Positions 33,062 to 40,895 of a stretch of 64,000 nucleotides of DNA are shown piece by piece. A program made the position numbers and the translations under genes. The notes beneath the pieces are model-generated. The model saw only the letters and a program-made list of their open reading frames with translations. It was not told the origin of the DNA and searched no databases. Source of the DNA: Maricurvus nonylphenolicus. Lineage in GTDB: Bacteria > Pseudomonadota > Gammaproteobacteria > Pseudomonadales > Cellvibrionaceae. Location of the stretch: NCBI RefSeq assembly GCF_042854845.1, contig NZ_AP031498.1, positions 1,550,001 through 1,614,000 on the forward strand. The letters are read 5' to 3'. Every line of letters starts with the position of its first letter. Position 1 is the first letter of the stretch.

Positions 33062-33820
33062 ATGGCTCTTGATAACACTATGACAGCATTAGTTACCGGC
33101 GCCTCCAGCGGCATTGGTGAAGCAACTGCACGTGCGCTGAGGGCGCACGGTGTAAAGGTCTATGCGGCAGCGCGTCGCATCGATCGTTTGCAAAAACTCG
33201 CAGACGAAACAGGTTGTATTCCTATTGAGTTGGATGTGCGTGATCGACAGGCAGTAAAAGCACTGGGTGAGAAATACCCTGTGGATATACTGGTTAACAA
33301 TGCAGGTTTAGGTCGTGCATTGGGTTCTATGTGGAAGGCCGAAATCGAAGATATCGAAATGACCATTGATACCAATGTGACCTCGGCACTGTTGATGATC
33401 AAGGCGGTACTGCCAGGCATGATCGAGCGTGGTCGCGGTCATATTGTCAATATGAGTTCGGTGACTGCGTTATACCCGTTGCCTGCAGCGCTCTATGGTT
33501 CAACCAAAGGGGCAATTCATAAACTATCCCGTGACTTGCGTCTAGAGCTGCAGGGCACAGGCGTGCGGGTGACAGAAATTAATCCCGGCCGTGTTATCAG
33601 TGAATTCTATAACGTGGCTATTGATGACGAAGAGCAATTGAAGAAAGCCGTAGAAAATCAGTGTGAAGATCTGGTAGCTGACGATATTGCCGATGCCATT
33701 GTCTACTGCGTAAGCGCTCCGTGGCGAGTCAATATCAGCCAGATGGAAATTATGCCAACCGAACAAACCTACGGTGGCACACAGTTTGTGCCCTTCTCTG
33801 ATCGTGGCAAGTCTACTTAG
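33062..33820 (+). CDS. short-chain dehydrogenase (YdfG-like 3-hydroxy acid dehydrogenase)
   Basis: 252 residues. TGASSGIG near residue 14, NNAG around 79-82, and active-site Ser and Tyr/Lys in NMSSVTAL and ALYGSTKGA. The C-terminal half matches E. coli YdfG in pattern (RVTEINPGRV, WRVNISQMEIMPTEQTYGGT). YdfG reduces or oxidises 3-hydroxy acids such as serine or malonic semialdehyde with NADP. The next gene here is a YciI homologue whose ORF touches its stop. Part of the 30.3-37.3 kb operon. Confidence 0.88.
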   Translation: MALDNTMTALVTGASSGIGEATARALRAHGVKVYAAARRIDRLQKLADETGCIPIELDVRDRQAVKALGEKYPVDILVNNAGLGRALGSMWKAEIEDIEMTIDTNVTSALLMIKAVLPGMIERGRGHIVNMSSVTALYPLPAALYGSTKGAIHKLSRDLRLELQGTGVRVTEINPGRVISEFYNVAIDDEEQLKKAVENQCEDLVADDIADAIVYCVSAPWRVNISQMEIMPTEQTYGGTQFVPFSDRGKST

Positions 33821-33849
33821 TGTCATTTATAGGTAAAAGGAAAGAAATT

Positions 33850-34149
33850 ATGTGGTACGCCATTATTAGCGAAGATGTGGAAAACAGCCTACCTCTACGC
33901 GATCAACACCGCCCGCAACACGTGGCGCGTCTAAAAGCACTGGCTGAAGAAGGTCGGTTACTGGTGGCGGGGCCTCACCCAGCTGTGGATACATTGGAAC
34001 CTGGTGAGGCGGGTTTTACCGGCAGTTTAATTGTCGCTGATTTTGATTCCATTGAGGCAGCGCAAGCATGGGTGGCGGAAGACCCCTATGTGATCAATAA
34101 CGTACATACTGACGTTAAAGTGAAGCTTTTTAAAAAAGTACTTCCCTAA
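33850..34149 (+). CDS. YciI family protein
   Basis: 99 residues from ATG 33850 (AAAGGAAAG a few bases upstream); an in-frame GTG at 33820 would add ten residues unlike the family. It is strikingly close to E. coli YciI in pattern: RPQHVARLKALAEEGRLLVA, GPHPAVD, AGFTGSLIVADFDSIEAAQ, AWVAEDPYV. YciI has a ferredoxin-like fold with a conserved His-Asp pair, and related proteins act in dechlorination or lactone chemistry; E. coli YciI has no settled function. Presence in this operon hints at a role on a ring-fission intermediate. Confidence 0.88.
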   Translation: MWYAIISEDVENSLPLRDQHRPQHVARLKALAEEGRLLVAGPHPAVDTLEPGEAGFTGSLIVADFDSIEAAQAWVAEDPYVINNVHTDVKVKLFKKVLP

Positions 34150-34200
34150 CGGGGTTCTGATAGGTTTCCAGCAATGGAGTAAGACTCCGAGGAATACATT

Positions 34201-35133
34201 ATGAGTAAAAAAATGAAAGCCGCAATTATCGGCTCCGGTAATATCGGAACTGATTTGATGATTAAAATTCTGCGCACCAGTGATTGGATTGAAATGGGCG
34301 CGATGGTTGGGATCGACTCTGCATCAGACGGCTTGGCTCGTGCCAATCGCATGGGGGTAGCCACGACCCACGAAGGTGTAGAAGGCCTGATCAATCTGCC
34401 TGAATTTGCAGACATTGATGTGATCTTTGATGCAACATCCGCCGGTGCTCACGTTCACAATGTTGAATTCTTAAAGAGTCAAAAAAGCAGCTTGCGTTTT
34501 ATTGATCTCACCCCAGCTGCTATCGGCCCTTACTGTGTGCCGGTGGTCAATTTGGAAGAAAACCTCAATGAAAGCAATGTAAATATGGTGACCTGTGGTG
34601 GCCAGGCGACCATCCCTATGGTTGCTGCAGTATCCCGTGTGGCTAAGGTGCACTACGGTGAAATTATTGCTTCTATTAGTAGTAAGTCTGCCGGTCCAGG
34701 GACCCGCGCGAATATAGATGAATTTACCGAAACGACTTCCAAAGCGATTGAAGTGATTAGTGGGGCCTCTAAGGGCAAGGCCATTATTATTCTTAATCCT
34801 GCCGAGCCGCCATTGATGATGCGAGATACGGTATATGTATTGTCCGAATTGGCCGATCAAGATGCTATTGCAGCCTCAGTGAAAGAGATGGCACAAGCTG
34901 TCCAGTCCTACGTGTCGGGTTATCGTCTAAAGCAGGAAGTGCAGTTCGATATTATCGATGAAGCCAATCCTGTGTATGTGGAAGGGGTGGGGCACATGAG
35001 TGGTCTAAAAACCTCTATCTTCCTTGAGGTAGAAGGGGCGGCTCACTACCTACCCTCCTATGCGGGTAACCTCGACATTATGACTTCCGCCGCGCTGGCT
35101 ACTGCCGAGCGTATTTCTCAGTCTGTCGCTTAA
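34201..35133 (+). CDS. acetaldehyde dehydrogenase (acylating)
   Basis: 310 residues, the standard length for MhpF/DmpF/BphJ. NAD motif GSGNIG (11-16), nucleophile C132 in MVTCGGQATIPMV, and SSKSAGPGTRANIDEFT all match the family. It converts acetaldehyde (or propionaldehyde) plus CoA and NAD to acetyl-CoA (propionyl-CoA), usually channelled from the partner aldolase, which is encoded 18 bp downstream. This pair is the diagnostic end of catechol meta-cleavage and of steroid ring degradation (HsaG/HsaF). AGGA ribosome site 8 bases upstream. Confidence 0.95.
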   Translation: MSKKMKAAIIGSGNIGTDLMIKILRTSDWIEMGAMVGIDSASDGLARANRMGVATTHEGVEGLINLPEFADIDVIFDATSAGAHVHNVEFLKSQKSSLRFIDLTPAAIGPYCVPVVNLEENLNESNVNMVTCGGQATIPMVAAVSRVAKVHYGEIIASISSKSAGPGTRANIDEFTETTSKAIEVISGASKGKAIIILNPAEPPLMMRDTVYVLSELADQDAIAASVKEMAQAVQSYVSGYRLKQEVQFDIIDEANPVYVEGVGHMSGLKTSIFLEVEGAAHYLPSYAGNLDIMTSAALATAERISQSVA

Positions 35134-35151
35134 GGTAAAGGAGATAACACA

Positions 35152-36183
35152 ATGACTTTTAATCCCGGTAAAAAACTTTTTATTTCTGATGTAACTTTGC
35201 GCGATGGCAGCCATGCAGTGCGCCATCAATACTCCATTGAAGATGTACAGAAGATTGCCAAGGCGCTCGATGAAGCCAAGGTAGACAGTATTGAGGTGGC
35301 CCATGGTGATGGCTTGCAAGGTTCGAGCTTTAACTACGGTTTTGGTGCTCACACCGATCTGGAGTGGATCGAAGCTGTTGCCGATGTTATTGAACACGCA
35401 AGCATTACCACGCTGCTGATTCCAGGTATTGGAACTATCCATGATTTGGATAATGCCTACAATGCCGGTGCCCGTGTCGCCCGAATAGCCACTCACTGTA
35501 CTGAAGCGGATGTATCCAGGCAGCATATCGAACATGCCCGTAAACTGGGTATGGATACGGTCGGTTTCCTGATGATGAGCCATATGCAAACTCCGGAAGG
35601 TTTGGCGGAGCAGGCGAAAATGATGGAAGGTTACGGTGCCAACTGTCTGTACGTTGTGGATTCTGGTGGGGCTATGAGTATGAGTGATATTCGCAATCGC
35701 TTCCGTGCGCTGAAAGATGTACTTAAACCGGAAACGCAAACCGGTATGCACGCGCACCACAACCTGTCACTGGGTGTGGCCAATTCTATTGTAGCGGTTG
35801 AAGAAGGGTGTGATCGAGTGGATGCCAGTCTTGCAGGTATGGGAGCGGGTGCCGGTAACGCGCCTTTGGAAGTGTTTATTGCCGCGGCTGAACGTATGGG
35901 CTGGGATCACGGTACTGACCTGTATAAGTTAATGGATGCGGCTGATGATATCGTACGTCCGTTGCAGGATCGTCCTGTACGAGTAGACCGTGAAACACTG
36001 GCACTTGGTTATGCTGGGGTTTACTCCAGTTTCTTGCGCCATTCAGAAGTGGCCGCAGAAAAATACGGCTTAAAGACCGTCGATATTCTAGTTGAGCTGG
36101 GCAAGCGGCGCATGGTGGGCGGCCAGGAAGATATGATTGTTGATGTTGCTTTGGATTTATTAAAAAACAAGGAGGAGGCATGA
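35152..36183 (+). CDS. 4-hydroxy-2-oxovalerate aldolase
   Basis: 343 residues. DmpG/BphI/MhpE features: SDVTLRDGSHAVRHQ with R17, D18 and H21, and GMHAHHN with H200 and H202. D18, H200 and H202 are the metal ligands at the same numbers as in DmpG. The C-terminal communication domain is present. It splits 4-hydroxy-2-oxo acids into pyruvate and an aldehyde passed to the acylating dehydrogenase just upstream. The AAGGAG ribosome site is strong. The stop overlaps the start of the next gene (ATGA). Confidence 0.95.
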   Translation: MTFNPGKKLFISDVTLRDGSHAVRHQYSIEDVQKIAKALDEAKVDSIEVAHGDGLQGSSFNYGFGAHTDLEWIEAVADVIEHASITTLLIPGIGTIHDLDNAYNAGARVARIATHCTEADVSRQHIEHARKLGMDTVGFLMMSHMQTPEGLAEQAKMMEGYGANCLYVVDSGGAMSMSDIRNRFRALKDVLKPETQTGMHAHHNLSLGVANSIVAVEEGCDRVDASLAGMGAGAGNAPLEVFIAAAERMGWDHGTDLYKLMDAADDIVRPLQDRPVRVDRETLALGYAGVYSSFLRHSEVAAEKYGLKTVDILVELGKRRMVGGQEDMIVDVALDLLKNKEEA

Positions 36184-37346
36184 CATTTATAAAGTTTGCG
36201 AAGCGGTTATTAGTAATGGCAGGGTTTGCCAGGAGCATGAAAGACCCTGCCAAGTTTTCTACGTCGTTGCGAACTATCGGTGATAAATTAGAAACAAGTC
36301 TGGTACGTAAGTCGTCTGTTCCTTATCTTCTGACTAAGTCTAATACTGCTTTGTCGTTGCCAGAAACCTTTGTCACTGAAGGTAAAACGCGTAATACGAA
36401 GGAATACCTGAAAGAAGTGAATTGCGACGGAATATTGATCCTGATCGATGGCAAGGTTGTGCACGAGCAGTATTACAATGGCATGCAGCCACAAGACCGA
36501 CATATGTCATTTTCTGTCGGTAAGTCCATGGCTTCAACGGTCGTTGGTTTAGCTCTGGATCATGGCGTTTTAGATTCGGTTGATGATCTTGTGGTTAAGT
36601 ATGTTCCCGAACTGAAAAACACGGGCTTCGATGGCGTCACTCTTGCTCAGTGTTTGGAAATGAGTAGTGGTGCTGATTTCCAGGAGGATTACGAGGAAGG
36701 TGCGCCTTCCGATATGCCTAGGTTTCAAAAGCATTCGGCTTTCCATAAGCCTTATATTGATTTTGTTAAAACCATTGGGAGGGACAAAGCGCCCGGTACC
36801 TATAACGGCTACAGCTCTATGGATGCCTTGGTTCTTGGTTTGGTGGTGGATCATGCGTTGGGTGATAAAAACTTTGCCGAATTTATGCACGAAAGCTTAT
36901 GGGAACCGATAGGCGCAGAGCAGGATGCTAAGTGGGCTGTTGATCCTACTGGTGCGCCAGCTACGGCTGGCGGCTTCTTTGCCTGCTTGCGTGACTACGC
37001 TAAATTTGGCCAATTGTTTTTACAGAATGGCCAGTGGGAGGGAAAGCAGTTGATATCAGAAGCCTGGGTCAAGCAAGCGACTACACCGCATGCACCACAC
37101 TTGATGCCCGGTAAGCGTGACGATTGCTTAAAACCTTGGGGTTACGGTTACCTTTGGTGGACACCGGAATTTCCTTATGGCGGTGATTTCTTTGCTTCGG
37201 GTATTCACAGTCAGTATGTGTATGTGAACCCGGAGAAAAATATAGTGATCGCGACTGTCTCGGCTAATACACGCTTCTACGAGAAGCCGGAAGGTTACAA
37301 GTTACATCATGTAGATCTATTTCAGGCGATTGCTAAATCTGTCTAA
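36180..37346 (+). CDS. beta-lactamase-fold serine hydrolase (NylB/EstB-like)
   Basis: 388 residues. The SxxK motif is S112-V-G-K115 in MSFSVGKSMAST; the second-motif Tyr lies in GTYNGYSSMD (around 205); FASGIHSQYVYV stands where the third motif is expected. No clear signal peptide, but a short hydrophobic N-terminus is present. The family includes 6-aminohexanoate-dimer hydrolases and class C-like esterases. It overlaps the aldolase by 4 bp and is the last gene before a strong terminator. It probably opens an ester, lactone or amide in this pathway. Confidence 0.85.
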   Translation: MTFIKFAKRLLVMAGFARSMKDPAKFSTSLRTIGDKLETSLVRKSSVPYLLTKSNTALSLPETFVTEGKTRNTKEYLKEVNCDGILILIDGKVVHEQYYNGMQPQDRHMSFSVGKSMASTVVGLALDHGVLDSVDDLVVKYVPELKNTGFDGVTLAQCLEMSSGADFQEDYEEGAPSDMPRFQKHSAFHKPYIDFVKTIGRDKAPGTYNGYSSMDALVLGLVVDHALGDKNFAEFMHESLWEPIGAEQDAKWAVDPTGAPATAGGFFACLRDYAKFGQLFLQNGQWEGKQLISEAWVKQATTPHAPHLMPGKRDDCLKPWGYGYLWWTPEFPYGGDFFASGIHSQYVYVNPEKNIVIATVSANTRFYEKPEGYKLHHVDLFQAIAKSV

Positions 37347-37376
37347 AAAATGGCCGGGTAAACCGGCCATTTTTTT
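37345..37376. terminator. bidirectional rho-independent terminator
   Basis: A-run, TGGCCGG, loop GTAAA, CCGGCCA, then seven T (stem 37351-37369). It ends the 30.3-37.3 kb plus-strand operon and also serves the convergent VOC gene at 37397. Confidence 0.88.
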
Positions 37377-37396
37377 GCTTGATAGTTTGATGAGAA

Positions 37397-37960
37397 CTAT
37401 CGACCTAACTTTATCATTTCTTCAGCGGATAGGCCGATCGCTTCGGCAACGTTTGGATCGATCCATTGAGTCATATCGTCAGTGGTGAGTGTGGCGACTT
37501 CCAATGCCAAACTGTCTGGCCCCAGGAAATAGATCGATTGGCAGAATCCGTGGTCCATCGGGCCGACACAGTGTACACCGCGTGAGCGGATTCTATCCCT
37601 AATGGCAAGAAGATCTTCAATGGAATCGACATTCAGCGCTGTATGCTGAACCGTGCCTGTAGTAGTTGCATCACCCGGGTTTTCGGAGTGAGTTACCCCC
37701 AATTCAACTTCGCTCGGTGTTCTCAGGGTACACAGGAACGAAATCATGGCGTGCTCATTAAGCTTCAGCATGGCACGCACTGAACTTTCAGTTTTATCTG
37801 CCCAGCGAATAGAAACCAGTGGCATACCCAATACATCGGAAAAGTATTCCAGCTGGGGTTTAAGATCGCGGGTATTGAACTCCAAATGGCTAAAGTTATT
37901 AGGACTTAGGCTATTCGTCTTAAGGACATCGGAAGCAGGCATATTCATGACTTTCTCCAC
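37397..37960 (-). CDS. VOC superfamily protein, short form
   Basis: 187 residues. Metal triad H25 (FSHLEFNTRD), H106 (VQHTALNVD) and E154 (SLALEVATL) is complete. It has the WIDPNVAEAIGLSAEEMIKL segment that also follows the core of the 29344 protein but then stops, lacking the YP..TY tail. Its first 16 bases overlap the 3' end of the upstream VOC gene, so the two are cotranslated. It may form a mixed complex with that protein, which has the tail but a damaged triad. Reaction unknown. Confidence 0.83.
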   Translation of the reverse strand: MEKVMNMPASDVLKTNSLSPNNFSHLEFNTRDLKPQLEYFSDVLGMPLVSIRWADKTESSVRAMLKLNEHAMISFLCTLRTPSEVELGVTHSENPGDATTTGTVQHTALNVDSIEDLLAIRDRIRSRGVHCVGPMDHGFCQSIYFLGPDSLALEVATLTTDDMTQWIDPNVAEAIGLSAEEMIKLGR

Positions 37961-38718
37961 AGGCTGGTAATTGAATGGGCGACCATCAGGGAGGCAAGTC
38001 TCATTTTGGCAATAAAGGTTCCCAAGCGGAAACGTGGTTGCTTCTTAGTGGGAGGGATATGGTCTTGCGTTGCCGCAAACAGGACTTTGTCAGACGCTGC
38101 TACCATGGTTTTATAGGTCGCTGGTGGATAGTTCATACGGTAACCCGCATCTTTACCGTAGGGCATATTTGGTACGGGGGACGCAGGACTTGTATAAGCA
38201 GCTGGGGACTTCATCCTGTTAAGCTCCTCACTGTTAATGCCTACGGCTTGTGCTGCTTCCAAGTCGAACAACTCTTCCTCAGGGTAGGATTCCTGGCAAG
38301 TCACCTGCAGCAAAATACCATCCGGGCCCGGTAGTTCTATCGAGGTAAGCAAGCCATCAGTCTCAAGCTCTGAACACTGGATGCCTTTGGCTCGAATACT
38401 TTTTTGCAATATTTCCAGGTCGTTAATGCTATCCACATTGAATGATAAGTGGTGCATAGTGCCCTTGGTGCTAACGCCCTTGATTGATCCTGGGTGAGTT
38501 TTGCCGACTTCAATAGTCGGGCTGACTTGCGGGTTATATACAAACGCCAGCAATGAGGTGTCATTAACTTTCAGAAAGCCGTGGACCGTATCTTTAACAC
38601 CGTGCATCCAGTACAGAGCCTGCAATGGGAAACCGAGAGCGTTGTTGAAATATAAAAGTGTCTCGCGCATATCCGAGGTGGATATAGCCAGGTGATTAAT
38701 TCCGTTTGGATGCTGCAT
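37945..38718 (-). CDS. tailed VOC superfamily protein with altered metal triad
   Basis: 257 residues. H9 (INHLAISTS) and H90 (MHHLSFNV) are kept, but the third ligand position reads Q138 (DGILLQVTC) instead of the Glu seen in the other VOC proteins here. The C-terminal tail (YRMNYPPATYKTMVAASDKV, HIPPTKK) matches that of 29344-30093 and is followed by a basic, hydrophobic end (FIAKMRLASLMVAHSITSLW). First gene of a two-gene minus operon. AAGG ribosome site; tandem 12-bp repeats stand in its leader. May be a regulatory or structural subunit, or use a different metal. Confidence 0.83.
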   Translation of the reverse strand: MQHPNGINHLAISTSDMRETLLYFNNALGFPLQALYWMHGVKDTVHGFLKVNDTSLLAFVYNPQVSPTIEVGKTHPGSIKGVSTKGTMHHLSFNVDSINDLEILQKSIRAKGIQCSELETDGLLTSIELPGPDGILLQVTCQESYPEEELFDLEAAQAVGINSEELNRMKSPAAYTSPASPVPNMPYGKDAGYRMNYPPATYKTMVAASDKVLFAATQDHIPPTKKQPRFRLGTFIAKMRLASLMVAHSITSLWRKS

Positions 38719-38734
38719 GCTAGCCTTCAGATTA

Positions 38735-38770
38735 TCTATAAAAGTTTCTATAAAAAGTTCTATAAAAGTT
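38735..38770. repeat. three tandem 12-bp repeats upstream of the VOC pair
   Basis: TCTATAAAAGTT, TCTATAAAAAGT and TCTATAAAAGTT follow one another without spacing, 17-52 bases before the VOC start on the minus strand. Iterated sites in a leader fit cooperative regulator binding, or simple slippage of an AT-rich unit. Confidence 0.7.
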
Positions 38771-38874
38771 ATGCAGATTACTGCAGTTATAGATATCTAC
38801 TGTAACAAGTGCGAGTTTAATCACCCTTGTTATTATTTGACAGGTGGCAGTGATAAGCGGACGACTATTGTCCG

Positions 38875-39348
38875 CTAGGTGGGTCCAAGTGCTAACTTTA
38901 TCAGAGATGTTAGCTGTTCAATTTGTTCGGGATTCAGGTTTTTTAATACTTTTTTGTTTACAGCCGGCACTTCTGCATTGCAGATATCCACAATGTCTTG
39001 GCCTTGAGGGGTGATATTCAGACACCAGCGTCGACCATCGTTGGGATCACGCGTGCGAGTTAGCAGGTTCGCCTTTTCTAGCGATTTGACTAATGTGGCT
39101 GTCGTAGAGCGATCCATCGAGCAAGCATAGGCCAAACTGATTTGGTCGCTGCCCGGAAAGCGGGACAGAAAGGTAAGCATCAATAACTGTGGAGGTGTTA
39201 CTTCCATGGGAGCATTGGCTAACCAGCCAGAATTAAAGGCCTGATGTAAACGACGTGTTAAGTGGCCAATGATAGCATCGGCGGGCGCTTGTTCGGTGAG
39301 CTCATGAAGTAGTGCTTGCTGTTCCTTGCTTAGGGGGCTGTCAGTCAT
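38875..39348 (-). CDS. MarR family transcriptional regulator
   Basis: 157 residues. Winged helix with the recognition helix region DQISLAYACSMDRSTTATLVK and the wing TRTRDPNDGRRWCLNITPQG. MarR proteins are usually repressors that release DNA on binding phenolic compounds. It is divergent from the FAD monooxygenase at 39476, with a 31-bp near-perfect palindrome between them, so autoregulation and control of the monooxygenase are likely. The inducer is probably the monooxygenase's aromatic substrate. Confidence 0.9.
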   Translation of the reverse strand: MTDSPLSKEQQALLHELTEQAPADAIIGHLTRRLHQAFNSGWLANAPMEVTPPQLLMLTFLSRFPGSDQISLAYACSMDRSTTATLVKSLEKANLLTRTRDPNDGRRWCLNITPQGQDIVDICNAEVPAVNKKVLKNLNPEQIEQLTSLIKLALGPT

Positions 39349-39412
39349 GGGCTAGGGTTCTTGGTTTCGAGGCGCTTATTCTAAAACAATCGTTGCTATT
39401 TTGAAAACTCGT

Positions 39413-39443
39413 CAGTATGCTGATCAATATGATCAGTATACTG
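39413..39443. promoter_or_regulatory. candidate MarR operator
   Basis: CAGTATGCTGATCA and TGATCAGTATACTG are inverted copies (13 of 14 pairs) around ATA, in the MarR/monooxygenase intergenic gap, 33-63 bases before the monooxygenase start. Size and symmetry fit a MarR dimer, or two overlapping sites. Confidence 0.72.
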
Positions 39444-39475
39444 ATTAGTTTTGTAGGCATACAGAGAATGAGAAT

Positions 39476-40672
39476 ATGGACAGTAAAACAGTGTTAATTG
39501 CCGGGGCAGGCATTGGCGGTTTAACCGCAGCGCTTAGCCTTATGCAGGCGGGGCACAAGGTAAAAGTGTTCGAGCAGGCCCCCGAGCTCAGTGAAGTGGG
39601 GGCCGGGATTCAGTTAAGTGCCAATGCTACCAAAGTGTTAAAGGCTATCGGGGTACTGGACGAGGTGAAATTACGCGCGGTTGCTCCCAAAAGAGTCGAG
39701 ACGCGTTTGTATGATAGCGGTGAAAAGATATTCGCTGCTCCCCAGGGGCTGGTTCACCGATTGGCTTTTGGTGCGCCTTACTTGCATATCCATCGTGCTG
39801 ATCTTCATACGGTTTTGGCTGAACATTTGCAGAAGCAATCGCCTGGCGCTGTGCTGTTGAATGCCGGTGTTAAGGGTTTTAGTGAAGATGCATCGGGTGT
39901 GACTTTGGAGCTTACTGATGGACGTAGTTATCAAGGCGATATGTTAATTGGTGCTGATGGGGTTAAATCGGTGATCCGCGAACAAATTCACGGTAAAGAA
40001 GAGCCTAATTGGACAGGTAATCTGGCTTGGCGTGGGGTAGTGCTGGCATCACGTTTACCCAAAGATTTTATGGATCGTCAGGTGACGGTGTTTGTCGGCC
40101 CAGGTAAGCATTTTGTGGTTTATTACCTGCGTAATCAGGAACTGGTCAATTTTGTGGGTGTGGTAGAGGATGATCCTGACTGGCGAGAAGAATCCTGGAC
40201 ATTAAAAGCCCCTTGGGATGAGCTGAAAAAAGATTTTGCTGGCTGGCATCCTACAGTGCAAACACTGATCGATGCCATGGATAGAGATGAGTGTTATCGC
40301 TGGGCGCTTTACAACCGTTTACCCATTGAGAATTGGAGTACGCATAAAGCAACCTTGCTGGGTGATTCTGCCCATGCAACCTTGCCATTTTTTGCTCAAG
40401 GGGCTGCCATGGCGATTGAGGATGCCTGGGTGTTAAGGCGTAGCTTGAGCGAATGCTCTGATGTGAGCACTGCGCTACAGAAATACCAGGGTAATCGTAT
40501 CGAAAGAACTGCACGTATTCAAAAGCGTTCAACTAAAAATGGCGAGCTGTTTCACCAGCAGGATATTAAGGCGTTGCGGGAATCTTTTACCAGTCGTACA
40601 GGGAAGCAAGAGGCTCGAGCAGAAATGAAATGGGTGTACAGTTATAACCCACTGAAAGTGGAGCTGTCCTGA
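39476..40672 (+). CDS. FAD-dependent monooxygenase (salicylate/3-hydroxybenzoate hydroxylase-like)
   Basis: 398 residues. GAGIGG at 10-15, GADGVKSVIRE in the middle for FAD/NAD(P)H, and LLGDSAHATLPFFAQGAAMA for FAD near residue 300. Length and motifs match single-component salicylate 1-monooxygenase and 3-hydroxybenzoate 6-hydroxylase relatives. It would convert a hydroxybenzoate-type substrate to a catechol or gentisate-like product using NADH and oxygen. MarR-controlled, as the palindrome suggests. It stands as a single gene with a distant terminator at 40850. Confidence 0.9.
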   Translation: MDSKTVLIAGAGIGGLTAALSLMQAGHKVKVFEQAPELSEVGAGIQLSANATKVLKAIGVLDEVKLRAVAPKRVETRLYDSGEKIFAAPQGLVHRLAFGAPYLHIHRADLHTVLAEHLQKQSPGAVLLNAGVKGFSEDASGVTLELTDGRSYQGDMLIGADGVKSVIREQIHGKEEPNWTGNLAWRGVVLASRLPKDFMDRQVTVFVGPGKHFVVYYLRNQELVNFVGVVEDDPDWREESWTLKAPWDELKKDFAGWHPTVQTLIDAMDRDECYRWALYNRLPIENWSTHKATLLGDSAHATLPFFAQGAAMAIEDAWVLRRSLSECSDVSTALQKYQGNRIERTARIQKRSTKNGELFHQQDIKALRESFTSRTGKQEARAEMKWVYSYNPLKVELS

Positions 40673-40849
40673 TCAGATAGGACAGTTATAGCCGATGTCA
40701 TTATTTCACTGAAAACTGTCTTCTATTGATGAGCGCAAAATCAGTGAATCAATTACTCTACATCAAGAATCTTTCCGGATCAGTATTGGCTTCTCGCTAA
40801 GCCAATGACTACCACTCTCTCCCCTTTTTGCTTCGGTAAAGAGGTTTGC

Positions 40850-40878
40850 AGGGCTTGCCTTAGGGTAGGCCCTTTTTT
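40850..40878 (+). terminator. terminator after the FAD monooxygenase
   Basis: AGGGCTTGCC, loop TTA, GGGTAGGCCCT with two wobble pairs, then a T-run. It lies ~180 bases after the monooxygenase stop and just before the convergent AraC gene. Confidence 0.65.
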
Positions 40879-40895
40879 ATGTCATAACGATACGT

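Noticed and set aside
35050..35760. A 236-codon open frame antisense to the aldolase
   Set aside because: Antisense shadow of the dehydrogenase/aldolase genes, both fully supported by catalytic motifs.
38719..38874. Plasmid-type iterons or replication origin at the tandem repeats
   Set aside because: Only three short units, no Rep-like gene and no DnaA boxes nearby; a promoter-associated repeat is simpler.
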